Both the position numbers and the translations under genes were made by a program. DNA of 64,000 nt from Druceiella hillmani (taxonomy: Eukaryota > Arthropoda > Insecta > Lepidoptera > Hepialidae): contig JAYKKI010000064.1 of the NCBI GenBank assembly GCA_039881145.1, forward strand, positions 4,645,001 to 4,709,000, given 5' to 3'. The notes under the pieces are model-generated. The model searched no databases. It saw only the letters and a list, made by a program, of their open reading frames with translations, and was not told where the DNA came from. This document shows, piece by piece, positions 1 through 11,385 of this stretch (its first letter is position 1; each line of letters opens with the position of its first letter).

Positions 1-171
1 TTTTATAGAAACAAAAAAAAACAATCCATGCGATGGCTCTTTGAAATACTGAGGACGCACGCCACTGATTAACTTTTCAGAAGTTTCACTTCACAATTAA
101 AATTACATTTATTCTATGATGTCAAATATAATTGTTTTTTTTTCTTTTGTGGAATTTATTTTGTGTTTTAA
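1..171. other. AT-rich flank, nothing recognised
   Basis: AT-rich sequence before the first hammerhead-type repeat. No coding or RNA signal is seen. Confidence 0.5.
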
Positions 172-408
172 GATATTGAATATATTTGGCATTAATTTTG
201 TAGAAATTCATTATTCCCAATTAAATGAAACTACGTGTTGTAGTATTATTTCTACTTTCTTTAAGTTCTTTACCACGACCTAGGTTTCGTTGTATCACAT
301 CTTTGCTAATAGCCCACCTGAAGATGTTGTAATACAACGAAACCTAAGTCGTGGTAAAGAACTTAAAGAAAGTAGAAATAATACTACATCACGTAGTTTC
401 ATTTAATT
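172..408. repeat. Hammerhead-type repeat, copy A (inverted pair)
   Basis: The left part (about 172-215) is a leader also present upstream of other copies (ATTGAATATATTTGGC type). It is followed by two inverted arms (219-408) bounded by AATTAAATG and CATTTAATT. Each arm carries the same roughly 90-bp sequence; the right arm also holds a complete 41-nt hammerhead-like motif, while the left arm has only its distal half. The trinucleotide next to the arms is CCC at 216-218 and GGG at 409-411, so the pair is mirrored slightly beyond the shared arm end. Related copies lie near 2.6, 20.1, 30.2, 34.0 and 57.5-58.3 kb. No transposase or RT frame is present, so the element is non-autonomous. Confidence 0.8.
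314..354 (+). ncRNA. Hammerhead-like ribozyme motif
   Basis: The segment reads stem I CCAC, core CTGAAGA, one unpaired T, stem II GTTGT with loop AAT and ACAAC, core GAA, stem III ACC-TA-AGT, C at position 17, then stem I GTGG. All invariant hammerhead core residues (C3, U4, G5, A6, G8, A9, G12, A13, A14) are present. Stem III has one C/A mismatch here. CTTT at about 301 could extend stem I by pairing with AAAG after GTGG across a bulge. An extra residue between A9 and helix II is known in a chrysanthemum chlorotic mottle viroid hammerhead, so it does not exclude activity. Cleavage would fall just before the 3' GTGG. Self-cleavage is inferred. Confidence 0.5.
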
Positions 409-411
409 GGG

Positions 412-1201
412 TTTTAAGATATTATAATTCTAACAAATGAACAGAGTTAAATTGGAATCAGAGCCAGACTTATCTTCAAAGAGGGCTTGAAGAGTGTTTT
501 ATTGCAAATGAGAAGGAAATTGATTGATATATGTTACCAAAAAAACCCAAAAGTACATTATTTATTGCAAAAATGTACCAATAAATGCAAAATAGGCATT
601 ACATGAATGATAACTAGGTATCAATTAATAAGTACACTTAAATTCGTTCTATAATCACAAACACAAGAATTTGGAAAACGAAATATAACCACAAACAATT
701 CTAAAAAATCACAGTAGATAGAAAAATACAACCACAAACAAGTATAAAAAAAGGGTGCGTGTACTTATGTACGCGCGTGAGAAGTTATACTTCTTTGGCA
801 TCATTAAATAATACATACAGATAGATAACCTCAATTATATTGGAGCACTTGAAAAAGTCTATAAACACTATTTTTTCACTAATTTTTACGAATACTAAAT
901 ATATTAATCAAAATATTGAATTTAAATCACTACTGAATATAATTTATCTGCACATATATAAATCGCACTTATATGAGACTAAAACACGTGTGTGAATGTA
1001 GACACTAGAAACATGTGGATAAATACTATGAATATGAAAACAGTGAACAGAGGCGACGATGGTGCCAATAGCTTTTGTTTCGAGACTGCAACCGCTGCAA
1101 CTTCATACTGTAACTTTTGTGTGACGAATCTTAAAATTTCACTCTCATCATTATTTCATAACGCGCCTAAAGACGTATAACTTCAAAAGTCACAGTGAGT
1201 T
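412..1201. other. AT-rich, no gene seen
   Basis: Low-complexity AT-rich sequence. The 62-codon open frame near 992-1180 has no recognisable domain and looks accidental. Confidence 0.5.
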
Positions 1202-1273
1202 CACTTAAACGTAAATAGTCAAGTCTAAATGGTATATGCATTCCATTTTGACTTGACTATTTACGTTTAAGTG
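1202..1273. repeat. 72-nt near-perfect hairpin
   Basis: Arms 1202-1232 and 1243-1273 pair over about 30 bp with a single bulge and enclose a loop of about 10 nt. The flanks do not pair, so this is a discrete hairpin. Its size and loop are compatible with a miRNA or siRNA precursor, but a short foldback transposon relic is equally possible. No similar copy is seen in the window. Confidence 0.75.
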
Positions 1274-2297
1274 GCGCTAGTCGCAATGAACCTAAATATG
1301 GGCCAGGGACGCCTGGGAGACATCTCTTATAGACTCGTAAACCTTATAATACGAAGTAACCAATTGTACAAAATAAAGGCTTTATGATGATTTTGTAAAT
1401 TTAGAGTATTTTTTTTTCAAAATTCATAAGCTTAATTTTTTTTATACGTAAGAGAATTTTTATAAGTGAATTTTTTCACTCTTTGAAATGTAATAAATTT
1501 AATTTGGTTGATCAATTTAATGATGACTTTTAAAATGTTTAGTTAGAATAAATCTTAACTGTAACTGCACTATTTGGACATAAGCATATGGTAAACCATT
1601 ATTGAAAGCAAACAAAAGTTTTTAATTTTTTTTCATATGGTAATTATACACGTTAGGTCTGTTTATCGATATAAATAAAATTAATCAAACAAAAGAATAC
1701 TCTCTACTCACTTGTTACAGTATGAAATATCAGATTCTGACCAACCTAACATCCCTTGTAAAAGATAAGAAGAAAAACAACTAATCTGAAAAATACCGCC
1801 CACAAATCTTATCAGAAAATAAAAAGAAAACTATTTATCAGAAAAACGTACATATCCACAACTGTGGGTTATTTTTGAAAAAATACGCTCCGTTTAAAGG
1901 CTTTCGTAGTTTTCGAGATACATAAATAGATAACTTTTTATTTATAATAAACTCGATAATATTAGCGAATTTACAATTATTTTACCATCCCCTAATATGC
2001 ACTTAGGCTGGTGAATAGTGGTGAAATACTTCGATAGTCCAGTTCATGTTTACGTGTACTTTCTTGAAATAATATTACAAAATTTTAATTTGAAACAAGC
2101 ATGACACTTATATTTAGATAAATTTGAAATTTATTAAAAAAAATTAATTAATAATTTCTAATTATAACACTCAGAGGTTCTAAAGACGCTCCGTTCAAAA
2201 GTTTAAATTTTAAGTTTATATATCGACTTCTCAATTCCAAAATGACATTGTTTCATATGTTTATATGCGACCCATTGTTTTAGAAAATTATATAGCA
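1274..2297. other. AT-rich, no gene seen
   Basis: Short GC-richer stretch at about 1275-1330, otherwise AT-rich with no coding or RNA signal. Confidence 0.5.
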
Positions 2298-2418
2298 AAT
2301 ATTTTAGTTTCCCGTGTTATTTACAAGTAAAAATATTTTGAAAAAAAATTTGTACAGTTACAAATTTTGCTCGAAACATTTTTTTTCAAAATCACACGGG
2401 AAATGGAAAAATTTGCGA
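2298..2418. repeat. Foldback sequence
   Basis: The outer arms contain TTTCCCGTGT and ACACGGGAAA, extended by AT-rich flanks matching at about 19 of 23 positions. The inner arms (AATATTTTGAAAAAAAAT type) also pair. It is an imperfect inverted repeat, perhaps a small MITE relic. Confidence 0.5.
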
Positions 2419-2529
2419 AACGGTTTCCTAAAATTTAATAAATAGACTTCAGCTCCAACTAGCACATCTGAAGCAACACAGACGTTACACTATGATACCA
2501 AACTGACCGTAAAAACTTTAAGAATAATC

Positions 2530-2750
2530 CACAATTAAATAGGACTACGTGATGTAGTATTATTTCTACTTTATTTAAATTGTTTTCCGCGATCTAGGTT
2601 CCATTTTATTACAACATCTTCAGGTGGGCTATTAGCAAAGATTAAAGTAGAAATAATACTACGTCACGTAGTTTCATTTAATTGTGTAAAATTAATGCCA
2701 AATATATTCAAAATTTATGAATAATGTTTCAAAAATGGTATATTTTGTGA
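2530..2750. repeat. Hammerhead-type repeat, copy B (reversed)
   Basis: Arms run 2533-2683, with CAC at 2530-2532 mirrored by GTG at 2684-2686. The leader sequence found upstream of copies A, C and D appears here on the right (about 2690-2735), so this copy is inverted relative to them. The minus-strand hammerhead-like motif (about 2587-2626) is decayed: the GAAA core reads GGAA and stem II is mismatched, so it should be inactive. Confidence 0.7.
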
Positions 2751-2763
2751 ACGTTTCTAATTT

Positions 2764-3300
2764 GTCTTACTTATTTACTCTGAAAGTCGATATGATTTTT
2801 ATTTTTGTGTTAAATAAAAATCTTAAATAAATAAAAAGCTTCATAAACGTCATTAACGAAATTTCTTACTTATTTATACTGAAAGTCGATATGATTTTTA
2901 ATTAAAATTATGTGTTAAATAAAAATCTTAATTAAACAAAAAGCTTCATAAACTTCATTAGCGAAGTATCTTACTTATTTACAGTGAAAGTCGATATGAT
3001 TTTTAATTAAAATTGTGTGTTAAATAAAAATCTTAATTAAACAAAAAGCTTCATAAACGTCATTAGCAAAATTTCTTACTTATTTACAGTGAAAGTCGAT
3101 ATGATTTTTAATTAAAATTGTGTGTTAAATAAAAATCTTAATTAAACAAAAAGCTTCATAAACGTCATTAGCAAAATTTCTTACTTATTTACACTGAAAG
3201 TCGATATGATTTTTAATTAAAATTGTGTGTTAAATAAAAACCTCCATAAAACAAAAAGGTTCATAAAGTCCATCAGCGAAATTTTAGCAACAATATCGTC
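2764..3300. repeat. Tandem array, ~98-106 bp unit, five copies
   Basis: CTTACTTATTTA-type starts occur at about 2766, 2864, 2970, 3075 and 3180. Each unit includes GTCGATATGATTTT and CAAAAAGCTTCATAAA. The two central units are nearly identical, indicating recent expansion. Confidence 0.9.
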
Positions 3301-5639
3301 TTAAACCCACTCGGTATCAAAAAGTTTCAGCGTCGAAGGTATTCACGGCTAAGCCACGCTTGTGCAATAAATCTCATTCTTTCTCGATTAGAATTTAAAT
3401 AATTGTGAAATTTTATTTTTTGAGTATTTTTGACACATTATTATCCATGATTCGTTGTTTTTCTTGTAATTTAGTGAATTATTTTTTTATAAAAAGTAGT
3501 CATTATTCAAGGACGTCAAGAAATATTTAACAATAATCATCAGCCAGTACTTTGTGATAGCTGTAACAACATTTTACCTGCTGGTTACTGAACTCGCATC
3601 TTTCTATATTTCAAGTCGTTATATTAAAAGTTATTAATTTCAAGTTATTAATTAAAACAAAAAAAAATACGATTAATAAAATAAATACACCTTTGGTTTG
3701 GAAAAAATTATCTTATCTCTGTGGACAAATAATATAAAACAGGATGTTATTTTTTGTGTTTCATTTAGCAAAAAATAACACAAATTAAAAATTAGTTAGC
3801 ATTAACTGGCTGTTATCGGAGGTTATCTACGTTACTGACAGATTAATTAAGTACTGTTATTAGAAACTAATTTGAAATTATAAAATATAATTAACCATAA
3901 CTAGTTTGTTTCAAGTTTTGAACAAAATAAATGATTGGACAAAGTCAGGAAAAAAACATTTTTTTCCTAGATTTTAAAACATTTTACTTAATTCGAAACT
4001 ATAACTGCAAGTATTTTTTGCCAAAGTTATTTTTTGCCAAAGGAAACTATCACACACGGGAACAGTAAATTGTTATGATTTTGATTCCAGGGACTTTTTT
4101 TTAATTGTCTTTTATAACTTAGCAGGTTTAAATTATATTACCTGTAAATATTCAAGTGGGTGAATAAAGCAATTTACAAACGAAAAGAATTATCTCAAAA
4201 ATCTTTCTAAATATGGTACTATCAATAAATCCTAGGACCAAAAGTAGACAGCATGATAAATAGCAGAATCGAAATAAAAAAAACAATCAGTTACAGCCAT
4301 CTTCTTGAACAATTTCTTAATCAAATCTAAAATTAACCAGATGACTTGAAAAAAAAGCGAATCTAACTTGTTTATATTTATACTGACTGAGTAAATCGAA
4401 CCATTATTCAAATCAGTGGTACATCCCAACTAAAGTATAATATCAACCAACAATCAAACAAAAACAAAGATAAAAGATATTTAATTACTAATTGTGTTTT
4501 CTCAGCTTTTGTTGGGTAAAATACGACCCTGGATCGTCTTTCTATATACTAAAACAACCGCCTATTCGTTATTTACTTCAACATTTTCGCGACTATATCA
4601 AAAAACCAGATAATGTAAAACTTATAAGTAAGGGGAAAATTTGATCTCTCAAACAGTCAAAGAATTTTTAGAATTTGTTAATTAGTTTTTAGGCTTGCTC
4701 TTGATCGTACAAACATACAAACAATCAATCGTTCCTCTTCATAATATTAATGTAGGCAATATTGAAATTAATCCTAAATCTTTAAAAACAATGCAATCGC
4801 TCGCTCGAAAATCACATTCCAATGAATAAAATGGTCAAATCTGGAGTAGAACTCAAAAACAAATGTTGAATTGATCAGTTCGCAATCGTAAAACTGAAAG
4901 CAATAATAATTCTCTAACTCAATAATAAATCCAATATCGATTACCCTTGAGCACGTCAGTACCGCGTACCGAAGTGACTCAAATCTGATAACAAATGGTG
5001 CCGAATAAAATGCAGATGCACCAGAGTAAACAAATATGTCATGATTACATTCTTTCAACACCAATATTAAAATGCATTTAGTTGTTCAGACTTCATTGAC
5101 AAAACATAATCGATATCTTTCTAAATCAGTTCACAATCGTGAATATTACTGGTTCCAAAAAAGACTTGAAATAATCATCAAATGGAAGACACTCCAGTTA
5201 CAATGGGAGACATTATTGACAAACAGTCGATCCATTTACAATGGAAGATATTATTGATAAACATATTCCACATTTTACGACCACAACGCTAAGGAGTTGT
5301 TTACTAATATTAAACTTGCTGCTTATTGCTCAAACTCCATTGATAAATAGAGTCCAGTGATTCCCTAAAGCAGTTGACGGTTGTTAATACTGTCTATCCT
5401 CAAGCACAACTTTAGGTCTTCAACAAACAGAACGCTAACTCTCAACTGTGTATTTATATATTTCACGACGTTAATTTCGACAATTATAAATAAATTCATT
5501 TTGATTATTTTCTTATGTATCAATTGTTATATTATCACACAAAATATAGTTATAAATAAATAGTACAAAATATATTTATAAATAAAATACAATCAAATAT
5601 TTTCCTTATTAAAATTAAAAATATATATAAATCGCCATT
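3301..5639. other. AT-rich, no gene seen
   Basis: No recognisable coding, RNA or mobile element. Open frames of 60-96 codons around 4232-5257 have no domain and overlap on both strands. Confidence 0.5.
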
Positions 5640-5875
5640 CAAACAACCGAAGGCTTTGGATTCGAATGAATATGCATGTCGGTAAACATAATTACGAACA
5701 CAATAATTAAGATGATGGAATAAATGAGGCAATTAGGCAAATAACATTTTTATTAGTTGCCCGGTCAATAATGTCAGTCGGCCGCGGGTACTAATTATGC
5801 CATAAATACTACAATTTAATAACTTATTGCTCCCAAATGGCAAGTTTTATTACTTAGCCGAATAGTTAATGTTTG
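5640..5875. promoter_or_regulatory. High-complexity, homeodomain-site-rich block
   Basis: Stands out from its AT-monotonous surroundings. It has many TAAT/ATTA-core sites, an ATGCAT site, ATAAA-type motifs and a GC-rich GTCAGTCGGCCGCGGG core. This composition is typical of developmental enhancers or conserved non-coding elements, but no functional evidence is visible. It could equally be an old unrecognised repeat. Confidence 0.25.
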
Positions 5876-5920
5876 TTTTGAATTAGAGGGCTAACAGCTT
5901 TTATGTAGGTATATGTTTGT

Positions 5921-6895
5921 ACAATTTATATTTGAAACACATAAAGACACATATTTGTATTTACCTTTATGGTATAAAAAATAACTATATAAGATTGTAA
6001 TTGTACACAATTTTAAATAATTTATATTTGAAATACATAAAGACACGTATTAGTATTTACCTTTATGGTATACAAAATAACTATGTAAGATTGCAATTGT
6101 ACAAAATTTTAAATAATTTATATTTGAAATACATAAAGACACATAATTGTATTTACTTTTATGATATAAAAAATAACTAAGTGAGATTGCGATTGTACAA
6201 TATTTTAAATAATTTATATTTGAAACATATAAAGACACATATTAGTATTTACTTTTGTGATATAAAAAATTACTATGTAAGATTGCAATTGTACAAAATT
6301 TTAAATAATTTATATTTGAAATAAAGACACATATTTTTATTTACCTTTATGATATAAAAAATAACTATGTAAGATTGCAATTATACAAAATTTTAAATGA
6401 TTTATATTTGAAAACATAAAGACACATACTTGTATTTGCCTTTATAATATGAAAAATAACTATATAAGATTGAAATTGTACAAAATTTTAAATAATTTAT
6501 ATTTGAAATACATAAAGACACATGTTATGATATAAAAATAACTATGTAAGATTGCAATTGTAAAAATTTTAAATAATTTATATTTGAAACACATAATTGT
6601 ATTTACCTTTATGGTATAAAAAATAACTATGTAAGATTGCAATTGTACAAAATTTTAAATAATTTATATTTGAAATACATAAAGACACATATTTGTATTT
6701 ACCTTTATGATATAAAAATAACTATGTAAGATTGCAATTGTACAAATTTTAAATAATTTATATTTGAAACACATAAAAACACATAATTGTATTTACCTTT
6801 ATGATATAAAAAATAACTATGTAAGATTGTAATTGTACAATATTTTAAATAATTTATATTTGAAACACATAAATACACATAATTGTAATATAAAA
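5921..6895. repeat. Tandem array, ~96 bp unit, about ten copies
   Basis: AATTTATATTTGAAA starts recur at about 5923, 6019, 6115, 6211, 6307, 6399, 6494, 6575, 6660, 6755 and 6851. Some units are shortened by 10-15 bp. Minus-strand open frames here are read through the repeat (96 is divisible by three) and are not genes. Confidence 0.92.
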
Positions 6896-6945
6896 ATATT
6901 AAATTTTCTAGCTGTTTCTATTTAGAATAAGGATTTCCTTATCCT

Positions 6946-7061
6946 CATATTTTAAAAGATTTTTTTATAAATCATATTTTATAATATACATAATTCATAT
7001 TTTAAAAGGTTTTTTTATAAATCATATTTTATAATATACATAATTCATATTTTAAAAGGTT
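6946..7061. repeat. Tandem array, ~56 bp unit, ~2 copies
   Basis: TTCATATTTTAAAAG followed by TTTTTTATAAATC is repeated with a period of about 56 bp, directly after the 96-bp array. Confidence 0.8.
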
Positions 7062-7072
7062 TACTGTTGTTT

Positions 7073-7215
7073 TTAGTCGACATGGATTATTTTCACCTCG
7101 TTTATATTAATTTCTAGATCCATTTCTTTGGTTTCTTCTTCAAGTTCGCTAAGTGCTCTTGTGGTAGACAACAGAATATAGAGACGTAAATGTAGTCGTC
7201 GTCTATGCCACCTTG
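7073..7215 (-). pseudogene. Remnant of a non-LTR reverse transcriptase
   Basis: The minus strand encodes a run ending at a TAA at 7073-7075 that contains LLSTTRALSELEEETK followed by EMDLEININ. This resembles the stretch just after the YxDD catalytic motif of RTE/BovB-type reverse transcriptases (helix of charged residues, then a G/D-LEIN motif before KTK). Directly upstream, another frame has an Asp-rich IDDD where the catalytic motif would lie, implying a frameshift. Only about 45 codons can be traced. The pattern is recalled from the family, not searched. Confidence 0.4.
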
Positions 7216-7663
7216 AAGAAGGATGTCACAATGATTTAACAATGGTAGACATCATTTCCGGTTATCGTCATGTACCTCTGTTTTATTTAAATGTCATCCA
7301 ATATTTATTTCTTACAATTTTATACTTTTTACTCGTGTTGTTTTCAATTTTAAGATAGCGGATAACAAAAACCGATTCCCTTCGTTAATATCGAGTGGCG
7401 TTGTAATTATTTTTTTTTCAGGCAGTATTTCTTTACTAATCATACTTACTCAAGCAGTATTTCTTTAATAATTTCCGTAAGTACCTTTTCATATAATAAT
7501 AATGCAACATCACTTGCTATCATAAGATCATCAGTGTTTAAATATTTATTCGAAAGGTTTAAACGACTTTAAAAGTTATTAAAAATACAAAATCTTTGTT
7601 TCTTTATTTATTCACGGGTATTTGTTGCAACATTACACAAAAATATTTATTTCTGTACTTTAA
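7216..7663. other. AT-rich, no gene seen
   Basis: No feature recognised between the RT remnant and the SINE. Confidence 0.5.
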
Positions 7664-7850
7664 CGTATCTAATTGATACATATGGCGGACTTATTGCTAC
7701 AAGAGCAATTTCTTACCGCCAATCACAACACCAGTCCAGCCCCGCTCAATAAGCGGCCGGGAATCGAAACCAAGTCCCACCGGTGCACCTCGCAGTCAAA
7801 AGCCATATGCCTTGTGATCAACCCAACACATCATTGTGACGACAAAAATA
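7664..7850 (-). mobile_element. tRNA-derived SINE, minus strand
   Basis: Read on the minus strand, the element has a TGATCACAAGG A-box-like segment and a GGTTTCGATTCCC B-box-like segment. It ends in a tail (GTAGCAATAAGTCCGCC, then ATATGTATCAATTAGATAC) shared with the plus-strand copy at 37285-37435. It has about 37 extra bases between B box and tail compared with that copy. Shared head and tail across 30 kb support one SINE family mobilised by a LINE with a matching 3' end. Confidence 0.7.
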
Positions 7851-8285
7851 AATGAATTAATTAAAAGTTAAAACAATGCTTTGAGTAATAAGTTCGGACT
7901 AGCACAAAATAGATAGACAAAATTATTGTTGTCATGTTTTGACAGATATTAAAAAAGTGCGCTCTATTATATTATAGAATATCGCTTCTAGTATTTATCT
8001 ATTTCTCATATTCTAACCACAGAAAATAACTAAAGATTACCTATGGTCTTAAAGATGCATATAACAATTTGTAACAGTTTACTTCAAAAGGACGAAACAG
8101 CACGTATCAACTAGTGACTTTTATCTAGTCAAGTTATCTACGGATGAAAAGAAATAGAAATGCGAAAACTAAGGAAAATATACAGAGAAACTTTGAAAAG
8201 TAAAGTAAAATTTTAACATTAAATCTAGGATGGAACAGGTGTAATTAAAAAAACCCCACGCGCAGTTTTTTACAATTGCCATATC
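7851..8285. other. AT-rich, no gene seen
   Basis: Nothing recognised. Confidence 0.5.
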
Positions 8286-8480
8286 GTTATTGAAATTATG
8301 GTACCATAATTGAAATTACCATACCATAATTGAAATTATGGCACCATAATTGAAATTACCGTAACATAATCGAAATTATGGCACGATAATTTAAATTACC
8401 GTACCATAATTTAAATTATGGTCCCATAATTGAAATTACCGTACCATAATTGAAATTACCGTACCATCATTGAAATTAAT
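8286..8480. repeat. Minisatellite, ~18 bp unit
   Basis: About ten copies of an ACCATAATTGAAATTA-type unit alternate between ATGGT/ATGGC and ACCGT/ACCAT endings. Neighbouring units are partly complementary (ATTATGGTACCATAAT), so the array can form local hairpins. Confidence 0.88.
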
Positions 8481-10259
8481 TAGATACACAGTAAGCCGCT
8501 GAAAACTTTCTTCAACATAGACGTCATCATGTATCTATTAGACTTTTTTCAGATTCTTCATTCTCTTTTTGCTATAAAAGAATAGGGAGTTGCAAAACTG
8601 TTTTTGGTATTTTTTCCAATAATATTTACAAATTTCATTTTATTATATGTATGATGTTGAAGACTCGTTCGATCCCCTTGAAATTATTCCTAAAATTGCA
8701 AATTGAGATCTTTGTACTTTACATCCTGGCCGGATCATTACTAATTAAAACTATATTAAAATTCAGCTCTCTAGGTTGAATTATATCTTAAAAATATCTT
8801 CCAGAACAGGCTGCAACAGAGAAAAAAAGAACAGACAAGCGTCACCCGGAAGTTTACTACACCTGAATTTGCTGTTTTTATTTGTTAAATATCATGAAAA
8901 TAAAGCTTAATGAAAACTTAGTAGTTATTAAAAGAAAAATTGAAAATGGTTTAAAAAAATAAGCAATTTTGAGCATCTAATTTTATCCGCAGTGGTGTTT
9001 CCCATTCGATCTCGTTAAATACAATGAGCATAAATAAAAATGACGTCACAATGCAGTATCGTTATCCTTGTCTAGGGGTTGAATTTAAACCTTTATAATT
9101 CTCTAAATTTTGAACATTTATCAAAAATTGTTTCAATTCTCGCTGGATTTTATCTTAAAAATTTAAGACATCCTGCGTCACAATTGATTGGTTTTTCGCT
9201 TTTTATACAGGTAACTTTTACATTATCAAATTAGTTTCAACAATGTAATTTTTTATCACGAGCTTAATCAAACGGTTGAACTCGATCGAAACGTTTGAAC
9301 AGAAGGGTGAACGAAACTAATTAGACCTGCACGAATTGACTTCGCAATAGTTTTTTTTCTGAGCTCGAGGTACGACACCCAAAAATAACCATATATAATG
9401 GAGTACCAAGCATGTCCTTCATATTCCACATGCAAATATTTGCCCAATTGATATCAAATTACAATATGGATATCGAATTAATGTTGACAAAGCACTGATA
9501 TCAAAAAATGGTTTCTTACGTCTTTATTTTATTTTTCTTTACTTTATTTTTTGGGGAAAAAGTATAAAAAACACTTATAAATTTATATATTCCAGTCCCT
9601 ACGTATTTTGTAAACCGTACCATTAAACAATTAGGAAATATTATGAAAAATATGGTACATTAAAGGTTTAAAAGCAAATTGCACAGCCTTATTTTAATTA
9701 ATACCTTTTTTTTCGTTTTAATATCAAAAATACCAAAAAGCAATTTCGCTCGCATTTCCGTATCTAAGTTTTTTAATATCATATATATTTTAATACAAAA
9801 AATATAATAATATTATATAAATATTCTAACTTAAAAACATTATTACAGAATTTACGTATTTATATTATACATTAAAGTTATAGAGAATCATAATGTTTAA
9901 AAAACTTTAGTCGGAACTTTTTAGATCCAGAATGTATTTAATTAAACAAAAGATGAGTACGGCCTATAGTAAGTCCGTAATTTGTAGCATTCAAACAGTC
10001 TAATCAAAATGAACCTTTGAAAATGCTACCAGAAACAGAATACATCTCTTTAAATTCCAATTTTTTCTGACGAACTGGAAATTCTTTTTAAATAAGAAGA
10101 ATAAACGTGGAAACCTTGGAAAAATCCAACTTACTCCTGATAGTTTAGTATTTCCATTTGTCATCAATAAACTCCCTAGATAAAAGAAAATCATACACAC
10201 GCATATATAACGGTGGCGGAAAAAACAAATCAATTTTTCCCACAGATGGTTCTGTGCGT
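8481..10259. other. AT-rich, no gene seen
   Basis: No coding or RNA gene. A block at about 9255-9345 is of higher complexity (CGATCGAAACG) but matches nothing I recognise. Confidence 0.5.
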
Positions 10260-10372
10260 CAATAAAAAAATATTAAGGAAAGTGAATAAAAAAATATTAA
10301 GGAAAGTGAATAAAAAAATATTAAGGAAAGTGAATAAAAAAATATTAAGGAAAGTGAATAAAAAAATATGAA
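10260..10372. repeat. Minisatellite, 24 bp unit, ~4.7 copies
   Basis: Near-identical head-to-tail copies of AATAAAAAAATATTAAGG plus AAAGTG; the last copy diverges (ATGAAGG). Confidence 0.93.
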
Positions 10373-10548
10373 GGTCCTATATGACAATTCTCAATCGTTT
10401 CATAAAATGTTACTATTAAAATAAATTAATATTTTTTACAGTTTACAGAAACAAAGTTCAAATAAACTTAGTTTGAATGGATCGCCATAGCACCCGTAGT
10501 GAAGTGAATCGCCTATGTAACAGACACATCCTTTGTGACATCCTGTTT

Positions 10549-10551
<3 letters not shown>

Positions 10552-10602
<51 letters not shown>
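10552..10602. repeat. (AT)n microsatellite
   Basis: Uninterrupted AT dinucleotides over about 50 bp. Confidence 0.95.
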
Positions 10603-10605
<3 letters not shown>

Positions 10606-10778
10606 CTGCATCGGTTTTTTATACTCTTAATATTCACCGCTTCGTACTAATAGATATTTTTTCACAGCCACGCAATTATTTGATTTCCTACTTAAATCGT
10701 TTTTTTTTGTTATCTTAATTATTTTTTATCAAGCATAAAACGCCAGAGTTTCAAAAGGAAAGTCTACAATTTGCAGTA

Positions 10779-11385
10779 TCATTTCATAAACGTCAATATT
10801 CTTGAATGCATATCGAACATACTTAAATACCTGTTAGTTCAAAATGGTACACACTTCATAAATGTCAATATTCCTAAATGCCTATCGAACATACTTAAAT
10901 ACCTGTTAGTGCACAGTGGTACACATTTCATAAACGTCAATAATCCTGAATGCATATCGTACATACTTATATACCTGTTAGTGCAATGTGGTACACATTT
11001 CATAAACGTCAATATTCCTGGATGCTATCGAACATACATAAATACCTGTTAGTGCAAAGTGGTACACATCCCATAAACATCAATATTCTTGAATGCGTAT
11101 CGAACATACTTAAATACCTGTCCGTGCAAAGTGGTCAATATTCTTGAATGCGTATTGAACATACTTAAATACCTGTCAGTGCAAAGTGGTTCACACCTCA
11201 TAAACGTCAATATTCCTAAATGCATATCGAACATACTTAAATACCTGTTAGTGTAAAGTGGTACACATTTCATAAACGTCAATATTCCCGAATGCATATC
11301 GAACATACTTAAATACCTATCAGTGCAAAGTGGTACACACTTCATGAACGTCAATATTCTTGAAAGCATATCGAAATTACTTAAA
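10779..11385. repeat. Tandem array, ~72 bp unit, nine copies
   Basis: TTCATAAACGTCAATATTC recurs about every 72 bp (10782, 10855, 10927, 10998, 11070, 11196, 11268, 11340; one unit near 11133 is shortened). Units share TATCGAACATACTTAAATAC and GTGCAAAGTGGT. Because 72 is a multiple of three, both strands show repetitive open frames of 65-117 codons; these are by-products. Confidence 0.93.

Noticed and set aside
4774..5064. 96-codon minus-strand frame
   Set aside because: No motif, biased composition, no neighbouring exon or splice signals that support it.
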